A stretch of DNA of 64,000 bases from Siphonodentalium dalli (Eukaryota; Mollusca; Scaphopoda; Gadilida; Siphonodentaliidae): positions 179,088,011-179,152,010 of the forward strand of contig CP136064.1 in NCBI GenBank assembly GCA_032622095.1, read 5' to 3'. Position numbers and translations under genes: made by a program. Every line of letters begins with the position of its first letter. The stretch's first letter is position 1. The notes beneath the pieces are model-generated. The model did no database searches. It was given only the letters and a program-made list of their open reading frames with translations, and was not told the DNA's origin. Shown piece by piece: positions 23,464 through 34,986 of this stretch.

Positions 23464-23952
23464 CTATATTATGGGAACTATGTTGGCGATATCTCACCTT
23501 GAAGACTTTATTCATCAACAACCTAAAATGTCAAATTAGATCTTTTATGATCAAACACACTCAATCAAAATATTTACATTTTTTTTCCTTGGATGTAACA
23601 GATTTTTCAAGTGTTTTTGGCGTTTTCAACAGAAACAACTTAATTGGTTAGAAATAGTAAATATATTTATCCGACGTTGTAAAGAGAATATGAATAATAA
23701 ATTCCACTTTTCCAATTAAATCAAGATTAATAGAAATGAAGAGATTCTCTCCACAGCACACATGCAATCAATATTGCCAGCAAGATACTAAATCAGGAAA
23801 CCAGCTAGTTATTTTCATGTGTATTTCAGGAAAAAGTAGCAAATTTTAGGACAAATAAAAAAAGTTTTATTTCATGGCATTCATTTAATTATTTATTCAT
23901 TCTGTATCATCCATCATGTTTTTTCATAATTTAGATATTGTTTGCTGCGCAG

Positions 23953-24119
23953 ACATTAGCTCAGTACCCAGGATGCAAGCGAGCCGAGAGAACCTTGATG
24001 TTTTCGCAGATGCATGGGAATCACAAATTAATGATTTGTCTGTTCTAGTCAAAGAAGTCAATGATATTTGCTCTGGGAGGATGGACAAACTTGTCTATCT
24101 GTCCCTCCCGCGACCAGGG
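23953..24119 (+). CDS. CTNNAL1: alpha-catulin exon 10, one-base frame break
   Basis: From acceptor TTTGCTGCGCAG (ending 23952) the frame reads TLAQYPGCKRA, matching human TLTLHPSSKIA. The next conserved residues, ENLDVFADAWESQINDLSVL (human ENLDVFCEAWESQISDMSTL), are in a different frame. The exon continues in that second frame to LSLPRPG at donor GTAGGT (24120). The exon is 167 bases, one short of a multiple of three, although both neighbouring exons are phase 0. Read as it stands, the first frame stops at TAG 24046-24048. The break falls at about 23984-23990, next to a CC and a GAGAG run, so a collapsed base in the assembly is the simplest explanation. A real allele or a mutated gene copy is the alternative. 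Confidence 0.9.
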
Positions 24120-24479
24120 GTAGGTAGCTATATAGGACAGTGGTCTTGTTTAGAGTTAGAAATACTAACAATTCATTACTGAAATAACTCAATATTTAAT
24201 CCCAATAAGCTGAGTAAAACTGGAGCCGGGTTTATCTACATCTTATATCTTATATGTGATGTTGAAGTATCACATGCTGGTGTCTGCTAATTAATGTTTA
24301 TTTGTTTATTAGCTCCTAATAATAGTCATTACATTTAGCTATATATGGTTGAATAGATGAGAATGAGAAACAGACACGGGTGACAGTGAAGAATGAGTAT
24401 AGATGGGTGAATTTTTTTTAATAAAAGATAAGAATTAGTAGCATATTAATAGAGTATTGTGTACACCAATAATGGTTAT

Positions 24480-24522
24480 TACAGTAATGCTCTAAATGGT
24501 CGATTATTTAGGGCATTACTAT
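24480..24522. mobile_element. family A, terminal repeats only
   Basis: TACAGTAATGCTCTAAATGG joined directly to TCGATTATTTAGGGCATTAC. A 43-bp remnant with both ends and no body, showing how short this family can become. Confidence 0.75.
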
Positions 24523-25269
24523 ATATGACTTGTATAAGGTATGGTCAGAAGAAGATATCAAATATTCGTCACATGTGAAGTAAATGGCTAAATCAAATTT
24601 AATTATTAAATAGCAAAGAGCTATGTGTATATATGTAATATAACTGATAAATATTCTAGTAAATGTAAGTGTCTTTGTGTTTTCTTGCTAATCCAACATG
24701 AATGACTGAACTTTTTGTATATAAAAACCTCAAAAAAGCAAGTTCACCCATCACATGTTTCATTGTATACTGAGGCAAATTTATAATTTACACCAGATAT
24801 ACCCAGACACAGATTTCAGTTCCCAGATAGTGAAGATGGTAATGTGCAACCATTGGGCGTTGATTAGACCATATAAAACAGATTATCGCCCCCATAATGT
24901 TCCATTGAATCTGACTCACATCTGAAGACAGGGTTTCCACCAGGGGAAAATAAATCAGGCGTTATAGGTAAACACACAAATAATTTTGATTTTTGTCACT
25001 GAAAAGTAGGAACATTGAAGTTTTGTACAGAAAGCAAATTGAAACTGAGCATGTTTCTTTGGCCTCAAGTTAATGAACTGAAATCATGAATAAGCGACAC
25101 AATGCGTAATTTAAAATGTGTGCGACTGTTTAAAACTCAACTGGCAGGTTGATGAAAACGGTGATAATTAAAGCTTTTGATTGACAAGGTATTGAATTCC
25201 TAGAATCACAGTAGAACTAATAATTTTTGTTTCTATATGGATGGTAAATCTTGCGACAAAATAGTCAAG
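24523..25269 (+). other. intron 10, non-repeat part
   Basis: No exon or recognised repeat seen. Confidence 0.5.
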
Positions 25270-25745
25270 CAATTAACAATTTGTCCTGCCAGGAAATTTC
25301 CCGACATTAGCTGGAAAACTTTTGGTGAGAAAGCTGACCATGTGGTATTATTTACGTGGATTGAGGCCCAAAAGAGGGTAAAGTTACAACCACTGCAGAT
25401 CTTTATACCTGATGCTAAACTGACGCAAATTCCAAACTATTGCTACAAATTCCAAACTTCAGGGAAAGGTGGGAATCAACACGTGGCATTGTTGACATAG
25501 GTTGAGGTTCCAAAGAAGAGAAGATAAGGCCTACTACCGTCAGATCTTTATACCCGACACTAAACTGGCATAAAATGCGACCCCTATTACTGGCAAGGCT
25601 TTTTGTGGAAATGTTTTGACAAGAAAGCTGACCAGGTGTCGTTGTTGAATGGCTTGAGGCTCCAAAAGGGGGTAATATTCTACCTTCGGATATGTATGAC
25701 GTAAATACCAATAAACTGGAGCAAATGCGAAATTATTACTTAGCA
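25270..25745 (+). repeat. three diverged tandem units of about 145 bp
   Basis: GAAAGCTGACCA, TTGAGG(C/T)(C/T)CCAAA and AGATCTTTATACC recur with spacing near 145 bases (25398, 25542, about 25688). The short open frames across them arise from the repeat; no protein family recognised. Confidence 0.65.
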
Positions 25746-27477
25746 GTGAATATTTTGAACCCACTGATCTTCAGAATATAGAGTTTGGCACATTGTCTTG
25801 TACAGGAGCCATCGACTAAGTTTTATTTGGTCGATGGCCATGAGTTTTCAGGTCTCTCAGAGGAATAAAACAAAGTAATTTTGGCTGATCCCCGGGTATT
25901 GTTAGGCTGCAGTTTTCTTTTATAAAAACCTTCCTTGCGACTCATGTTGATTGTGAATTTATTCACCTGACATTTTGTGAATGTATTCAATGACACTTCA
26001 CCATGTTATGAGTCTTGACGTGACGTCACTGGAACCGAGTGCATGGGCAATTTTCTTTGATGTCACCAGTCACTTTTGTGTGGTTGATTGGTTTGACCTT
26101 TGGCAACAAAGCATTACCAAGAACTGTGTTGACAACTGTACATGTGGTATGTGCCACTGATCACGTCTTATTTAGGCATCAAGTGCATGATTACTTGCAA
26201 CCTGTTAATCATCAGTGTTGGTGGTCGCCCTTCCTATGAAAAAGTGTGCTGGGGTTGGTCTGTGGCCAAATACGAGGTCATGGTTGGGGCGGGGAATGAG
26301 GCCGCTCGACGGCCTGCCCGCCATAGTAGCGGAAACCTTGGAAGATAACTTACTTTTTTGAGGTGTTTCAATATTTCTATTAGAAAATACCTTGCTTAAA
26401 AATGAAATGTTCATGTCACTGTGTTCAACTTCATCATCTGTTTGATTTTGTTTATATACGAAACAATTCACTACTAACACCTAAATCCATATTCTCTAGC
26501 CATCAAACATCAGTTTTCATGGAACATTCATGGAACATTCATCAATTTTCATTGAACATTCATATATCTGGCCTATTATATTATTTTTCTTTGGGAGTTT
26601 GATATATCAACGAGAACATTATTCCTTCAGTTTGGTATATTAATCATAAATTTAATTTCCGGAGTTTCTTATATAAATTAGAATTAACATCTTAAGTTAT
26701 ATTTGAATATGACGTTGAGTTTCATCTATGATTACTTATACATTTAATGCCAGACATTCTCCCCAGTAAGTTCTCTTATCCAGCATTGCATATCACTTGC
26801 TTTTTGCTTCTTTCTTCATTTTATCAATCTTGTCATTGATTTGTTTCACTGAAAGCTTCCAATTTACTCCATCTTCACGAAGATCCTTAATGACTTGCAA
26901 AATCAGATGCCTTAATAACTTTCAAAACTACTTTTCAGTAATTATGCATGCAAAAATTATATTTTTTTGCTGTCTGAATTGTGTTGATTGTAAAGCTTAC
27001 TTGCAAATTGAATCTTGTAAATATATCGGTATGGTGCAGATAAAGATGATTTGATATGCATTACAACTTGGTGATTACAGACATTAACTATTTCATTAGT
27101 GATTTTGAGATCATTGTAAAGTGATTTAGTGGCAATGATGTGGAACTTAAAGGCTGACTAAATTGATACATGTAATTAAAACTCACCTTAAAACCTTTAG
27201 GAATCCATTTTTTTCTGGATTGAAAATCTTCACAAATTATTCCTATGCTATTAACATTTTTCAATTATAGATATTTCCAAAGTCTATCATTTCTTTCTGT
27301 TGTTCGTGTTCACCTTTAAAATAATTTCTAATTTCATACCTAATATAGTTATTGAATATATGCACGCTTAGGCTTTACTCATTTTACAGAAAATGCTGAA
27401 TGTGTTGTGTTTCAAATTCGTGCGCGAGCATGTTGTTTGCTGTTTCATAAAATGCTTACTAAGGCCATACAAATATA
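25746..27477 (+). other. intron 10, non-repeat part
   Basis: No exon or recognised repeat seen. A short run of near-identical TGGAACATTCAT units at 26518-26560 is the only local repetition. Confidence 0.5.
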
Positions 27478-27694
27478 TACAGTAATGTCCTAATTAATAG
27501 ACCCCTAAACCACAGCAGAATTATGGGAAATGTTTCAGGATTTAGACGAAAATATGGCTTGTTGACATTCATCGGAAAGCTCTCGGTGAGAGCTTTCCAA
27601 TGAATGGCAACAAGCCATATTTCCGACTAAATCCTGAAATATTTCCCATAATTCTGCTGTGGTTAAAGGGTCATATATTTCGGGCATTACTGTA
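27478..27694. mobile_element. family A MITE, full-length variant
   Basis: TACAGTAATGTCCTAATTAA to CGGGCATTACTGTA, a full fold-back. Shares the substitutions GTCC and AAGGGTCAT(A) with the copy at 50036-50252, suggesting a subfamily. Confidence 0.85.
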
Positions 27695-27769
27695 CCTAAA
27701 GTATCATTCAGCCCTTTCCCTAATATTTGGCATGCCTGGGATTTATTTATTTTTTGTTATTTACCCAGG

Positions 27770-27771
<2 letters not shown>

Positions 27772-27800
<29 letters not shown>
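27772..27800 (+). repeat. poly(C) tract, 29 bases
   Basis: Uninterrupted C run. The proline run of a short open frame here is an artefact of it. Confidence 0.9.
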
Positions 27801-27909
27801 ACATGTACACACCTTGTCATAACAATCGACTGTGGGGATTCACCGATTTCACAAAAATGTTTGACAAATGTCCAATGAGGGTAACCCAAATAGCAGCTAG
27901 AGAGTTAAA

Positions 27910-28930
27910 TGCACATTTTTATAGGTTTAACCTTGTGGAAATATACATGCATGTAGGGGTCTATATGATGAAAATGATACACAAGTTGCACAGTTGAAGC
28001 AGATTTGTATAACAAAGACATCACTGACATTCCTTAAGTTTATTACCAAGGTAGCCGAGTCGAGATACATGAATTGTTACAAATACATTGTGTATATAAC
28101 AAGTTTATCTACCATTCGTGTGACAGAATCCATTTCACAAATTACATTTTAGGAGTTTTTTAAATGCCAAAATCGTTTGATTTGGGTTCAATGATTAGCT
28201 TTCTTGAGTAAATTCTCCCAAACTTCAAATGTAACAGTGTCACATGTATTTTTCCGCTAAAGGAAGTCTTCACACTGAACTATAGGGATATATGTCCTGT
28301 TTTGTAAGCCACAGTAGGAAAGGGGTTAACTTTTTGGTCGCCTCCCGACGTCTATTGGCTTAAGGAAAAATGTATTATACTTTTAAAAATAATATAACTC
28401 GATTTGTTAAATTCTACCAACCTGCAAGTTCACACGAATATGCCTAACGGAAATTGAATTCAATAATGGACACAATCTTTTATACCTTTGTTTTATATAA
28501 TTATATACTCAACAAATATGTATTAGTTACTTTGTGATATGTTTACCACAATACCCACAATGGGAGGCAATCAAATAATGTTAAAATCTAGGAACTATTT
28601 GTTTATAGTGCGCAAGAATATATGTTGGAATGTTGTTTTAATTTGATTTGACGTCATTTCATTCATGATTTTGACCTGTCAGTGACTTCCTGCACGCCTT
28701 GTACTGCAACTGCAGTAATGATACAGGTGTTTTTATCGCCAATTCGTTATCACCAATTTTATCAGTGAATTTCATAGGAAATGGTAGATAATAATTTTTA
28801 TAGGTTTAACCTGGTGGAAATGAACTTTTTAGGAAGGTCAGTGATGTCTGTGTTATACAAATCTGCTTCACCTGTGTAACTTGTGTATAATTTTATTCAT
28901 ATGGACCCCTTACATGCATGTATATAACAA
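27910..28930. repeat. large inverted repeat, about 1 kb
   Basis: The left arm (about 27943-28036) has GCAGATTTGTATAACA and GACATCACTGAC. The right arm (about 28834-28924) has the inverse GTCAGTGATGTC and GTTATACAAATCTGC, then ACTTGTGTA and ACATGCATGTA. In addition, a direct 30-base repeat (TTTTTATAGGTTTAACC.TGG) occurs at 27916 and 28795. The spacer of about 800 bases shows no gene. Confidence 0.6.
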
Positions 28931-28952
28931 TAAGACATTGATAATATAATTT

Positions 28953-29213
28953 GTTAACATTTCCATGACTAGAGCCTCCTGAAATTTTGCGAAAACCTTG
29001 CACCAATGCATTCTTATATATGCGAGTCTCCCACAGGGGATGTTGCATATATAAGAGAATACATTGGCCTAACCATATTTACTTGACTTTGAAAGCCAGT
29101 GCATTCTCTTATATATGCGAGGCTCCCTATGGGAGACTTGCATATATAAGAGAATACACTGGCACAGGATCTTTAATGCTGCACCAGTGCAGCTCCCGTC
29201 ATGAAAGGGTTAA
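28953..29213 (+). mobile_element. family B palindromic element, copy 5
   Basis: TTAACATTTCCATGACTAGA to CATGAAAGGGTTAA, with two ATATATGCGAG hairpins and the TTTACTTGACTTTGAAAGCC linker. TTAA at both borders. Confidence 0.8.
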
Positions 29214-30756
29214 TCATTTTACAGCTTTTACTTTATTTAGTAAAATGTATGCATTTATGTATATATAAAGGGACTTCGGCTAAATAAGTAATAAAAAATA
29301 ATATTCCGCCCCAATTTTCCAAGAAACTCCAATGATAATCTAGGTATCTATTTGTTTGGCCTAACTCCAGTATCTGTTGTTTCTGTTTTACTATATAAAT
29401 ACCACAAATTCTTAATGTCAGTTCACATTAATTCTTCCATATACACACAGGGAATATGTATTGTAACCTTTTCAATACCAGGCAATCATCCTTCTCAACT
29501 TGAGAAAGAAAGCTATACAGTCTAATTTTACATTCATTTTATATTTCCTGTTCATTAGTTTTAGAGTTCCTGTAATAGGAAATTTTTCCTTTAGAATGAG
29601 TATGTCATACTACAATATAAATTGTGGATGCCAATAAATATAACACAGATATTTGTGGTTGCTACTAATTATTATTGAAGGCAAAACTTAATTTAAATAG
29701 AATGCCTAATCAAAAACAAAAACAAAATAACAATGACTTACAGAGTTAACAACTCAGTTTTAAGTCACCACACCTTCTATAAAATATTGTAGCAAGACAG
29801 CCATGGATAATTATCAATCACACATTTATTAGAAAATAGACTTGCAGTCAACATTTTTTTGTCAACAACAGAGTGCTCCAATTGTATGAAATAGGAGTAA
29901 ACAATCTATTATATAAAGAACTGATTTTAAAGCCACATGGCAGTTTGCGCACCAAAATACAAATAATATTATTAGCTTTTTAATTGTACACAGTATCGAA
30001 ATAGGTCGATAAATATCTTAATATCTTTCTACGAGCATTATGTAACCCAAAAAGATGCATTGAAGTTTGTCTGACTGGGCGAAAAATTTAAAAAAGGCTG
30101 GAAAATGGCTGTGACTTTGGCAAGTGTTTTTCAATGCATATGAAGCTGGCATATCAATGTTTTGTGTATATATCAACCTATCGTATCTGTCACTCCAAAT
30201 TACATAGAAAAAATTTGGAGGTTCAAATGAGCCATGTCTATTTAATATGTGTGATTACACTGATTTTCGCAATGATAAAGCTTGCCTACATTCTCTGTCA
30301 CTCATAGAAATTCCCAATTATGAGTGAAAATTTTCCCAGCACAAAGGACCCAAGACCCTTTCCCAAAAAGAGTATAAAAATCCATGGCAACAGTGGTGGT
30401 ATCTTTTGAGTAATGTCTCTAAACATATCAATCCAATTCGACTACCTGTGGCACATCAAGTTGCTGCTGCACGGCTACAAGAGAGATTTAAATCAGCATC
30501 CTGTGATCTTAAGTGTCACTAATAGGCGCATGCGTTTTAGAGATTTTTTCAAATAAAATAATTCTCTCTTATCTTCAACATGTTAACCTATAGCTTAGAA
30601 TTTATTATTAGTTGCACATATTGTCTTAATATTTTCTCTGTTAATATTATTTATGTATGTCACATCTCCTTATGATTTCAGATCAGGCTGGTAATCATAT
30701 GCAAACAATAGAGAGGATATTAGCCCAATTCATGTGCTTAATAAAAACATTTTATC
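29214..30756 (+). other. intron 10, non-repeat part
   Basis: No exon or recognised repeat seen over about 1.5 kb. Confidence 0.5.
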
Positions 30757-31099
30757 TTAACCCTTTGGAGAGTATCTGTAACGTCATATACATGATGTCA
30801 TGAGTAAATTTAACGTCAACGTCATAGCAATAATTATTAACAAGTTCAGGTCAAAAGGGTTCAATAATTCATTTTAATTTATGTGCATTTTTTGTTAACG
30901 TGTGTTATCATAATCGATTGCACTTATACAAATGCTACATTATATTAATCAAAATAAATCCTATACAAATCATTTATAAATCGGATGATTTATTGAAGTT
31001 ATGTCTATGTAAAATAACACTTCCTGAAACGACATATATGTCGTTCTACTCCTCAACCGATAGACGACATATATGTCATTCTACTCGCCAAAGGGTTAA
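30757..31099. mobile_element. TTAA element with CCCTTTGG.GAGTA ends
   Basis: TTAACCCTTTGGAGAGTA at the left, inverse TACTCGCCAAAGGGTTAA at the right, 343 bp, TTAA at both borders. Two ACGACATATATGTCGT-like palindromes near the right end and CGTCATATACATGATG near the left. Body unlike families B and C. Confidence 0.7.
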
Positions 31100-31501
31100 A
31101 GTCCTAGGGCCCTGCAAATATTTGGTTTTCGAAATGATATTCGAATCAACCTCAGTATTTGATTCATATTCGACTCAACAATCGGAATTCCCCAGCATAT
31201 GTCATCACCAATATAAACAAACATCTTCTTTCCTGTGTGGTATTATTCTATTTTCATGCATAACACATGATTACTGAATTGGGAATAAATATACCAATAT
31301 ATCCACATGCCAACTATCACTGTCAATTTGTGTCCTCTTTAGCATTTAGCATGTTCACTATATATGAAGATACTGGTAATTAATGACTATTGCCAATGTG
31401 TTCTCGGGTACCTCCATCATCACATTGAGTGGGCCTGAAAAAATAAATTGTATTTGCAAATTTTCCAGAATTTTCAAAAGAATTAAAAGCACAATCCGCA
31501 A
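31100..31501 (+). other. intron 10, non-repeat part
   Basis: No exon or repeat recognised. The last eight bases (31494-31501, ATCCGCAA) are one copy of the duplication flanking the next element. Confidence 0.5.
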
Positions 31502-31964
31502 CAGGCTTGTCAAAGTACCACCAGTACCTGGATTATCGGAACTGAGAAGGTACCGCTGTGGTACTGCGGTACCGGTAATACCAGTCACAGAATAAAGGTC
31601 ATTAAATGACAATTACAAAGTATATGCTATAGAGTACTAGTTAGTATATTGCCAACAAATTTGTCAGTTATGTGAACTGAGGTTTTAAGTTTTGAATATT
31701 ACTATTAGTGGGAACCGGTATTAATTTCCTTCGCAGACCTCAAATAAACTGACAGGTTTCAACTACGAATGTACAATTTATATCAGTTACCCTAATCCAT
31801 TCCAGACACGAGGGAATCCTGAACTGGCACCCACTAATTTCCGCGACTGTTCTTTGATTTTCTCACAATCTGTCGACTACCTTGTACCGCTTGTACTTGG
31901 CTACAATAGCAGTACCGCGAAAACGGCTAATTGTTTACGGTACTGGTACCGGTTGACAAGCCTA
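31502..31964. mobile_element. hAT-like non-autonomous element with 8-bp target duplication
   Basis: Begins CAGGCTTGTCAA and ends TTGACAAGCCTA (12-base terminal inverted repeat, one mismatch at the outermost base). It is flanked on both sides by ATCCGCAA (31494-31501 and 31965-31972). An 8-bp duplication plus YAGG ends is the hAT superfamily signature. The 463-bp body is non-coding and contains many GGTACC/ACCGGTA motifs near both ends. Confidence 0.82.
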
Positions 31965-32314
31965 ATCCGCAATGTATCCACAAATGAAAATTTAGCTATG
32001 TTTCTGTTGAAGATATAATAGTTCAAAAGATTGGAGGAATGATTCTATACTGGAAAATTGTAGGATTTTACTCCATGGAATTATCCACACATCCTTCACT
32101 ATCTAGAATTCTTGGAAAAAGATATTCTCCCCACCCTCATTCAATCTCCCTAAATAATTGTACACAGGTATTATAAATATGTCTGTTGGATATGTTTAAT
32201 CCTTGCCGGTATCAATAAATGTATGATCAGATTATGTCATGTAATTCCTAAAGTTATGTCCTGTACAACTTATGTTGAACAGAACACTCACTATCTTCTT
32301 TATTTTCTTTACAG

Positions 32315-32365
32315 AAACATGGCACCACATCAAAATCATTGAGGCCCGCAAAGCTTGATGCTGAG
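32315..32365 (+). CDS. CTNNAL1: alpha-catulin exon 11 (short linker exon)
   Basis: Seventeen codons, KHGTTSKSLRPAKLDAE, between acceptor TTTTCTTTACAG (ending 32314) and donor GTGAGT at 32366. It corresponds to human KNNANLKSLKPDKPDSE, including the KSL(R/K)P core, just before the EQAKIAKLG block. It is a charged linker and is phase 0 on both sides. It was found only by position, splice signals and similarity. Confidence 0.92.
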
Positions 32366-32509
32366 GTGAGTGAAGTCAATCGGGGAACGAATATGTGGGA
32401 AAAATGTTGGAGAGTTCAGGCTAAAGCCCTGCGAATATTCGAGATTCAATTCAATGTCAATAATGCCTGTGTGAATCGGTGTGATTCGATTCATATTCAT
32501 TGGTGGGAA

Positions 32510-32618
32510 ATGTTCAGTTAATAAGTTCGACAACGACCATAGATTGTTGAACTTATTATCTGAACATTTCCTAAGGGATAGCTACTCATCGATTAGTATT
32601 TAGTATAGAAAGGGTTAA
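32510..32618 (+). mobile_element. family C element, right half
   Basis: GGGAAATGTTCAGTTAATAA, then the inverse GAACTTATTATCTGAAC, CTACTCATCGATTAGTATTT and AGTATAGAAAGGGTTAA. The left half is missing. Its terminal TTAA (32615-32618) is also the left TTAA of the next element. Confidence 0.78.
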
Positions 32619-32856
32619 CCCTTTGAGTGCCAGGTCCGATTTTTGTATCGACCCATATACCCTGTGCCAATGCATTCTCTTATATATGCGAGTCGACCAT
32701 AGGTCGCCTCGCATATATAAGAGAATGCATTGGCCTAACCCAAAAAAAAACATTTAAAAATTTAAAAAAAAATTCATTTTTTAAATTTTTTTTAGGGCAC
32801 TCTACAGACCATAAATTAGGGCCGATGAGATCGGCCCCTGGCACTAAAAGGGTTAA
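32615..32856. mobile_element. TTAA palindrome with GAGTGCCA ends and family B core
   Basis: TTAACCCTTTGAGTGCCAGG to CCCTGGCACTAAAAGGGTTAA. The left arm also has GATTTTTGTATCGACCCATA, as in 49837-50007. The middle is one family B hairpin (CCAATGCATTCTCTTATATA). It therefore combines ends of one family with the core of another. Confidence 0.78.
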
Positions 32857-32974
32857 GCAACAGGCATCCCAGTTTCCGCTTGAGTGACCACTGAGGGATT
32901 CCGGGTTTACCTTTCTCAGCCACTCATGCTGAGGAGTGACAGCATTGTCATAGTGGTATTTCAAATTTGTCCTT

Positions 32975-34058
32975 CTTGCAGCCATCTTGGATTTTACTCT
33001 CTGCATGATTAAATCGTTTGGCACGGGTGACTTGTCATACCTTTTGTTGGATCATTATGAAATTTGTCATGGCAGTTGACATTGACATGTAGATGGGAAC
33101 GAGTCATTTTGGGGTTATTTGGCAAAAAAACATGGCCGCCAGCAGCATCTTGGATTTCAAAATTCAATCCATTAGCACAGGCTACAGGCCAGAGTGTTTG
33201 TCTGATCTTCATGAAATGTGTCGTGCATGTTAATATTGACATGTAGATGGAAACAAGTCATTTTGGGTCATTCAGCCATAAAACATGGCAGCCGGCACCC
33301 ATCTTTAATTTAACTTTTTGCATGACTAAATTGTTCGGCACGGGCATACCTTTTGTCAGATCATCATGAAATTTGTCATGGATGTGATTTTGACATGTAA
33401 ATCGGAACGAGCCATTTTGGGGTCATTTGGCCATAAAACATGGCTGCCGGTAGCCATCTTGGATTTTAATCTTTGACTGAATACTTGGGCACAACCAACA
33501 GACCACATCCCTCATCTGATCATCACTAAACTTCATATGGATTATCTGGGTGACCTCCAGATGGGAGCCATCAAAATTTTCTGAATTTCTCTGAAAAACA
33601 TGGCTGCCAGTGGCCATCTTGGATTTTACTCTTTGTATGACTAATTCTTTTGGTACACCCTACTTGTCCGATCGTCACTAAACTTCACATGGATCTTCGG
33701 GATGACCACAAGTTGGGAGAAATCTATTTTTTCCGAATTTCGTTAAAAAACTTGCCACCAGCAGCCATTTTGGATTTTACTCTTTGCATGAATAAATCCT
33801 TTACCACACCCTACAGTCCACTTCCCTCATCGAATCATCACCAAACTTCATATTGATCTTGATATTGATCTACTAGATTGGAGCTATCAAATGTTTTTTG
33901 AATTTCATTGAAAAGCATGGCTGCAAGTGGCTATCTTGGATTTGACTTTATATATATATCTTCATGTTGATTTCAACTTTCATCATTGCTCCATTGACTG
34001 TAATGTATGAAATTATCCCCTCTCCAAGTTGAGCTACAGCGTCATTGACACTTTCATT
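32975..34058 (+). mobile_element. family D element, copy 3, ending at the exon 12 acceptor
   Basis: About six diverged monomers (CATGGC(C/T)GCC, CATCTTGGATTT, GATGGGA(A/G)), then TCCAAGTTGAGCTACAGC and GTCATTGACACTTTCATT, the right end of the family. The left end is missing. Eleven bases separate the end from exon 12. Confidence 0.7.
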
Positions 34059-34069
34059 TTTTCCAACAG

Positions 34070-34330
34070 GAGCAAGCAAAAATAGCTAAGCTAGGTCTCG
34101 AGATGAAACTGATCACGTCGGAGATGGATGCAGAGACTGATAAGTGGGAGGAAGCAGATAATGAAATTGTGAAACGAGCTAAGAACATGTCGAGTATGGC
34201 CTTCTCTATGTACCTGTTCACACGCGGAGAAGGACCATTGAGAACGACACAGGACTTGTTTGTTCAGGCTGAATACTTCGCTGAGGAAGGCACAAAATTG
34301 TATAAATCTGTGAGGGAATTCTCGTTCAGG
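34070..34330 (+). CDS. CTNNAL1: alpha-catulin exon 12 (most conserved C-terminal block)
   Basis: Eighty-seven codons. EQAKIAKLGLEMKLITSEMD is followed by NMSSMAFSMYLFTRGEGPL and then RTTQDLFVQAEYFAEEGTKL. Human reads EQAKIAKLGLKLGLLTSDAD, NMSSMAYSLYLFTRGEGPL and KTSQDLIHQLEVFAAEGLKL. The MSSMA(F/Y)S..LFTRGEGPL motif is characteristic of the catenin/catulin C-terminal helical region. The acceptor TTTTTTCCAACAG lies directly at the right end of a family D repeat (ends about 34058), so part of the splice signal may be repeat-derived. The donor is GTGAGT at 34331, phase 0. Confidence 0.96.
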
Positions 34331-34459
34331 GTGAGTCGAAACATGGGACCGATCACTTACAGAATAACCTTCATTTGCTAATGTTGTTTACACTGTCGAC
34401 ATAGTAATGCTGAAACATAAAAAACATAAATAAATCGCTTCACAATAAATCTTTTCAAT

Positions 34460-34986
34460 TTAAAGGGAACTGAGGCATTCGCACTGAGTAAATCACCGTA
34501 AATGTGCAAAAAATATAAAAATCTATAAAAACATCACCACTAAAAAGAACATGGAGAAATAGATTAACTTTGTTCTTATATTCATTATTGATGGTTCTCC
34601 AATAATGAAACTTCAAGTGTTGAAACCATTGTTATGTAAACAAAACTGTTAAATTGATTTGTCAACAAACTTTGCTAATCATGTAGTAGGTTCAAATATT
34701 TTAGTGTGAATATGCTTTGACCTTTTCCAATGTTTACCACAAAGTTTTGATTGAACTTTAATATCTTATTGAACTAATTGGTAATTCCATGCTGTAAGTA
34801 ATGTTTACATATTAAACAATGGTTTTGACATGCGATATCTCATTATTGGAGAGTTATTAATAATGAAAATAAGAATAAATTATATCCTTTTTTGCATGTA
34901 CTTGTTGCTGATAGTTGCTTTACAGACTTTTATAAAATTTAAGTTATATCGAATGAACCCACTTTGAAGGCCTTGAGTCCCGTTAA
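34460..34986 (+). mobile_element. family F element, complete copy
   Basis: TTAAAGGGAACTGAGGCATT to GGCCTTGAGTCCCGTTAA, 527 bp, TTAA at both borders. The interior has two segments that are rough inverses of each other (CATTGTTATGTAAACA and TGTTTACATATTAAACAATG). Located in intron 12 and non-coding. Confidence 0.72.

Noticed and set aside
23188-23651. Overlapping open frames in both directions with similar peptides (NGNKPYFRLNPEKLP)
   Set aside because: They are translations of the family A fold-back arms and recur at every copy of that repeat.
23916-24119. An alternative, in-frame start of exon 10 before 23953
   Set aside because: Upstream AG sites (for example 23934) give the same phase problem, and the one AG that restores phase (ending 23990) would remove the conserved TLAQYPGCKRA segment and has no pyrimidine tract.
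27659-27997. A 112-residue open frame with a proline run
   Set aside because: The proline run is the poly(C) tract and the N-terminal part is a family A arm; no coding support.
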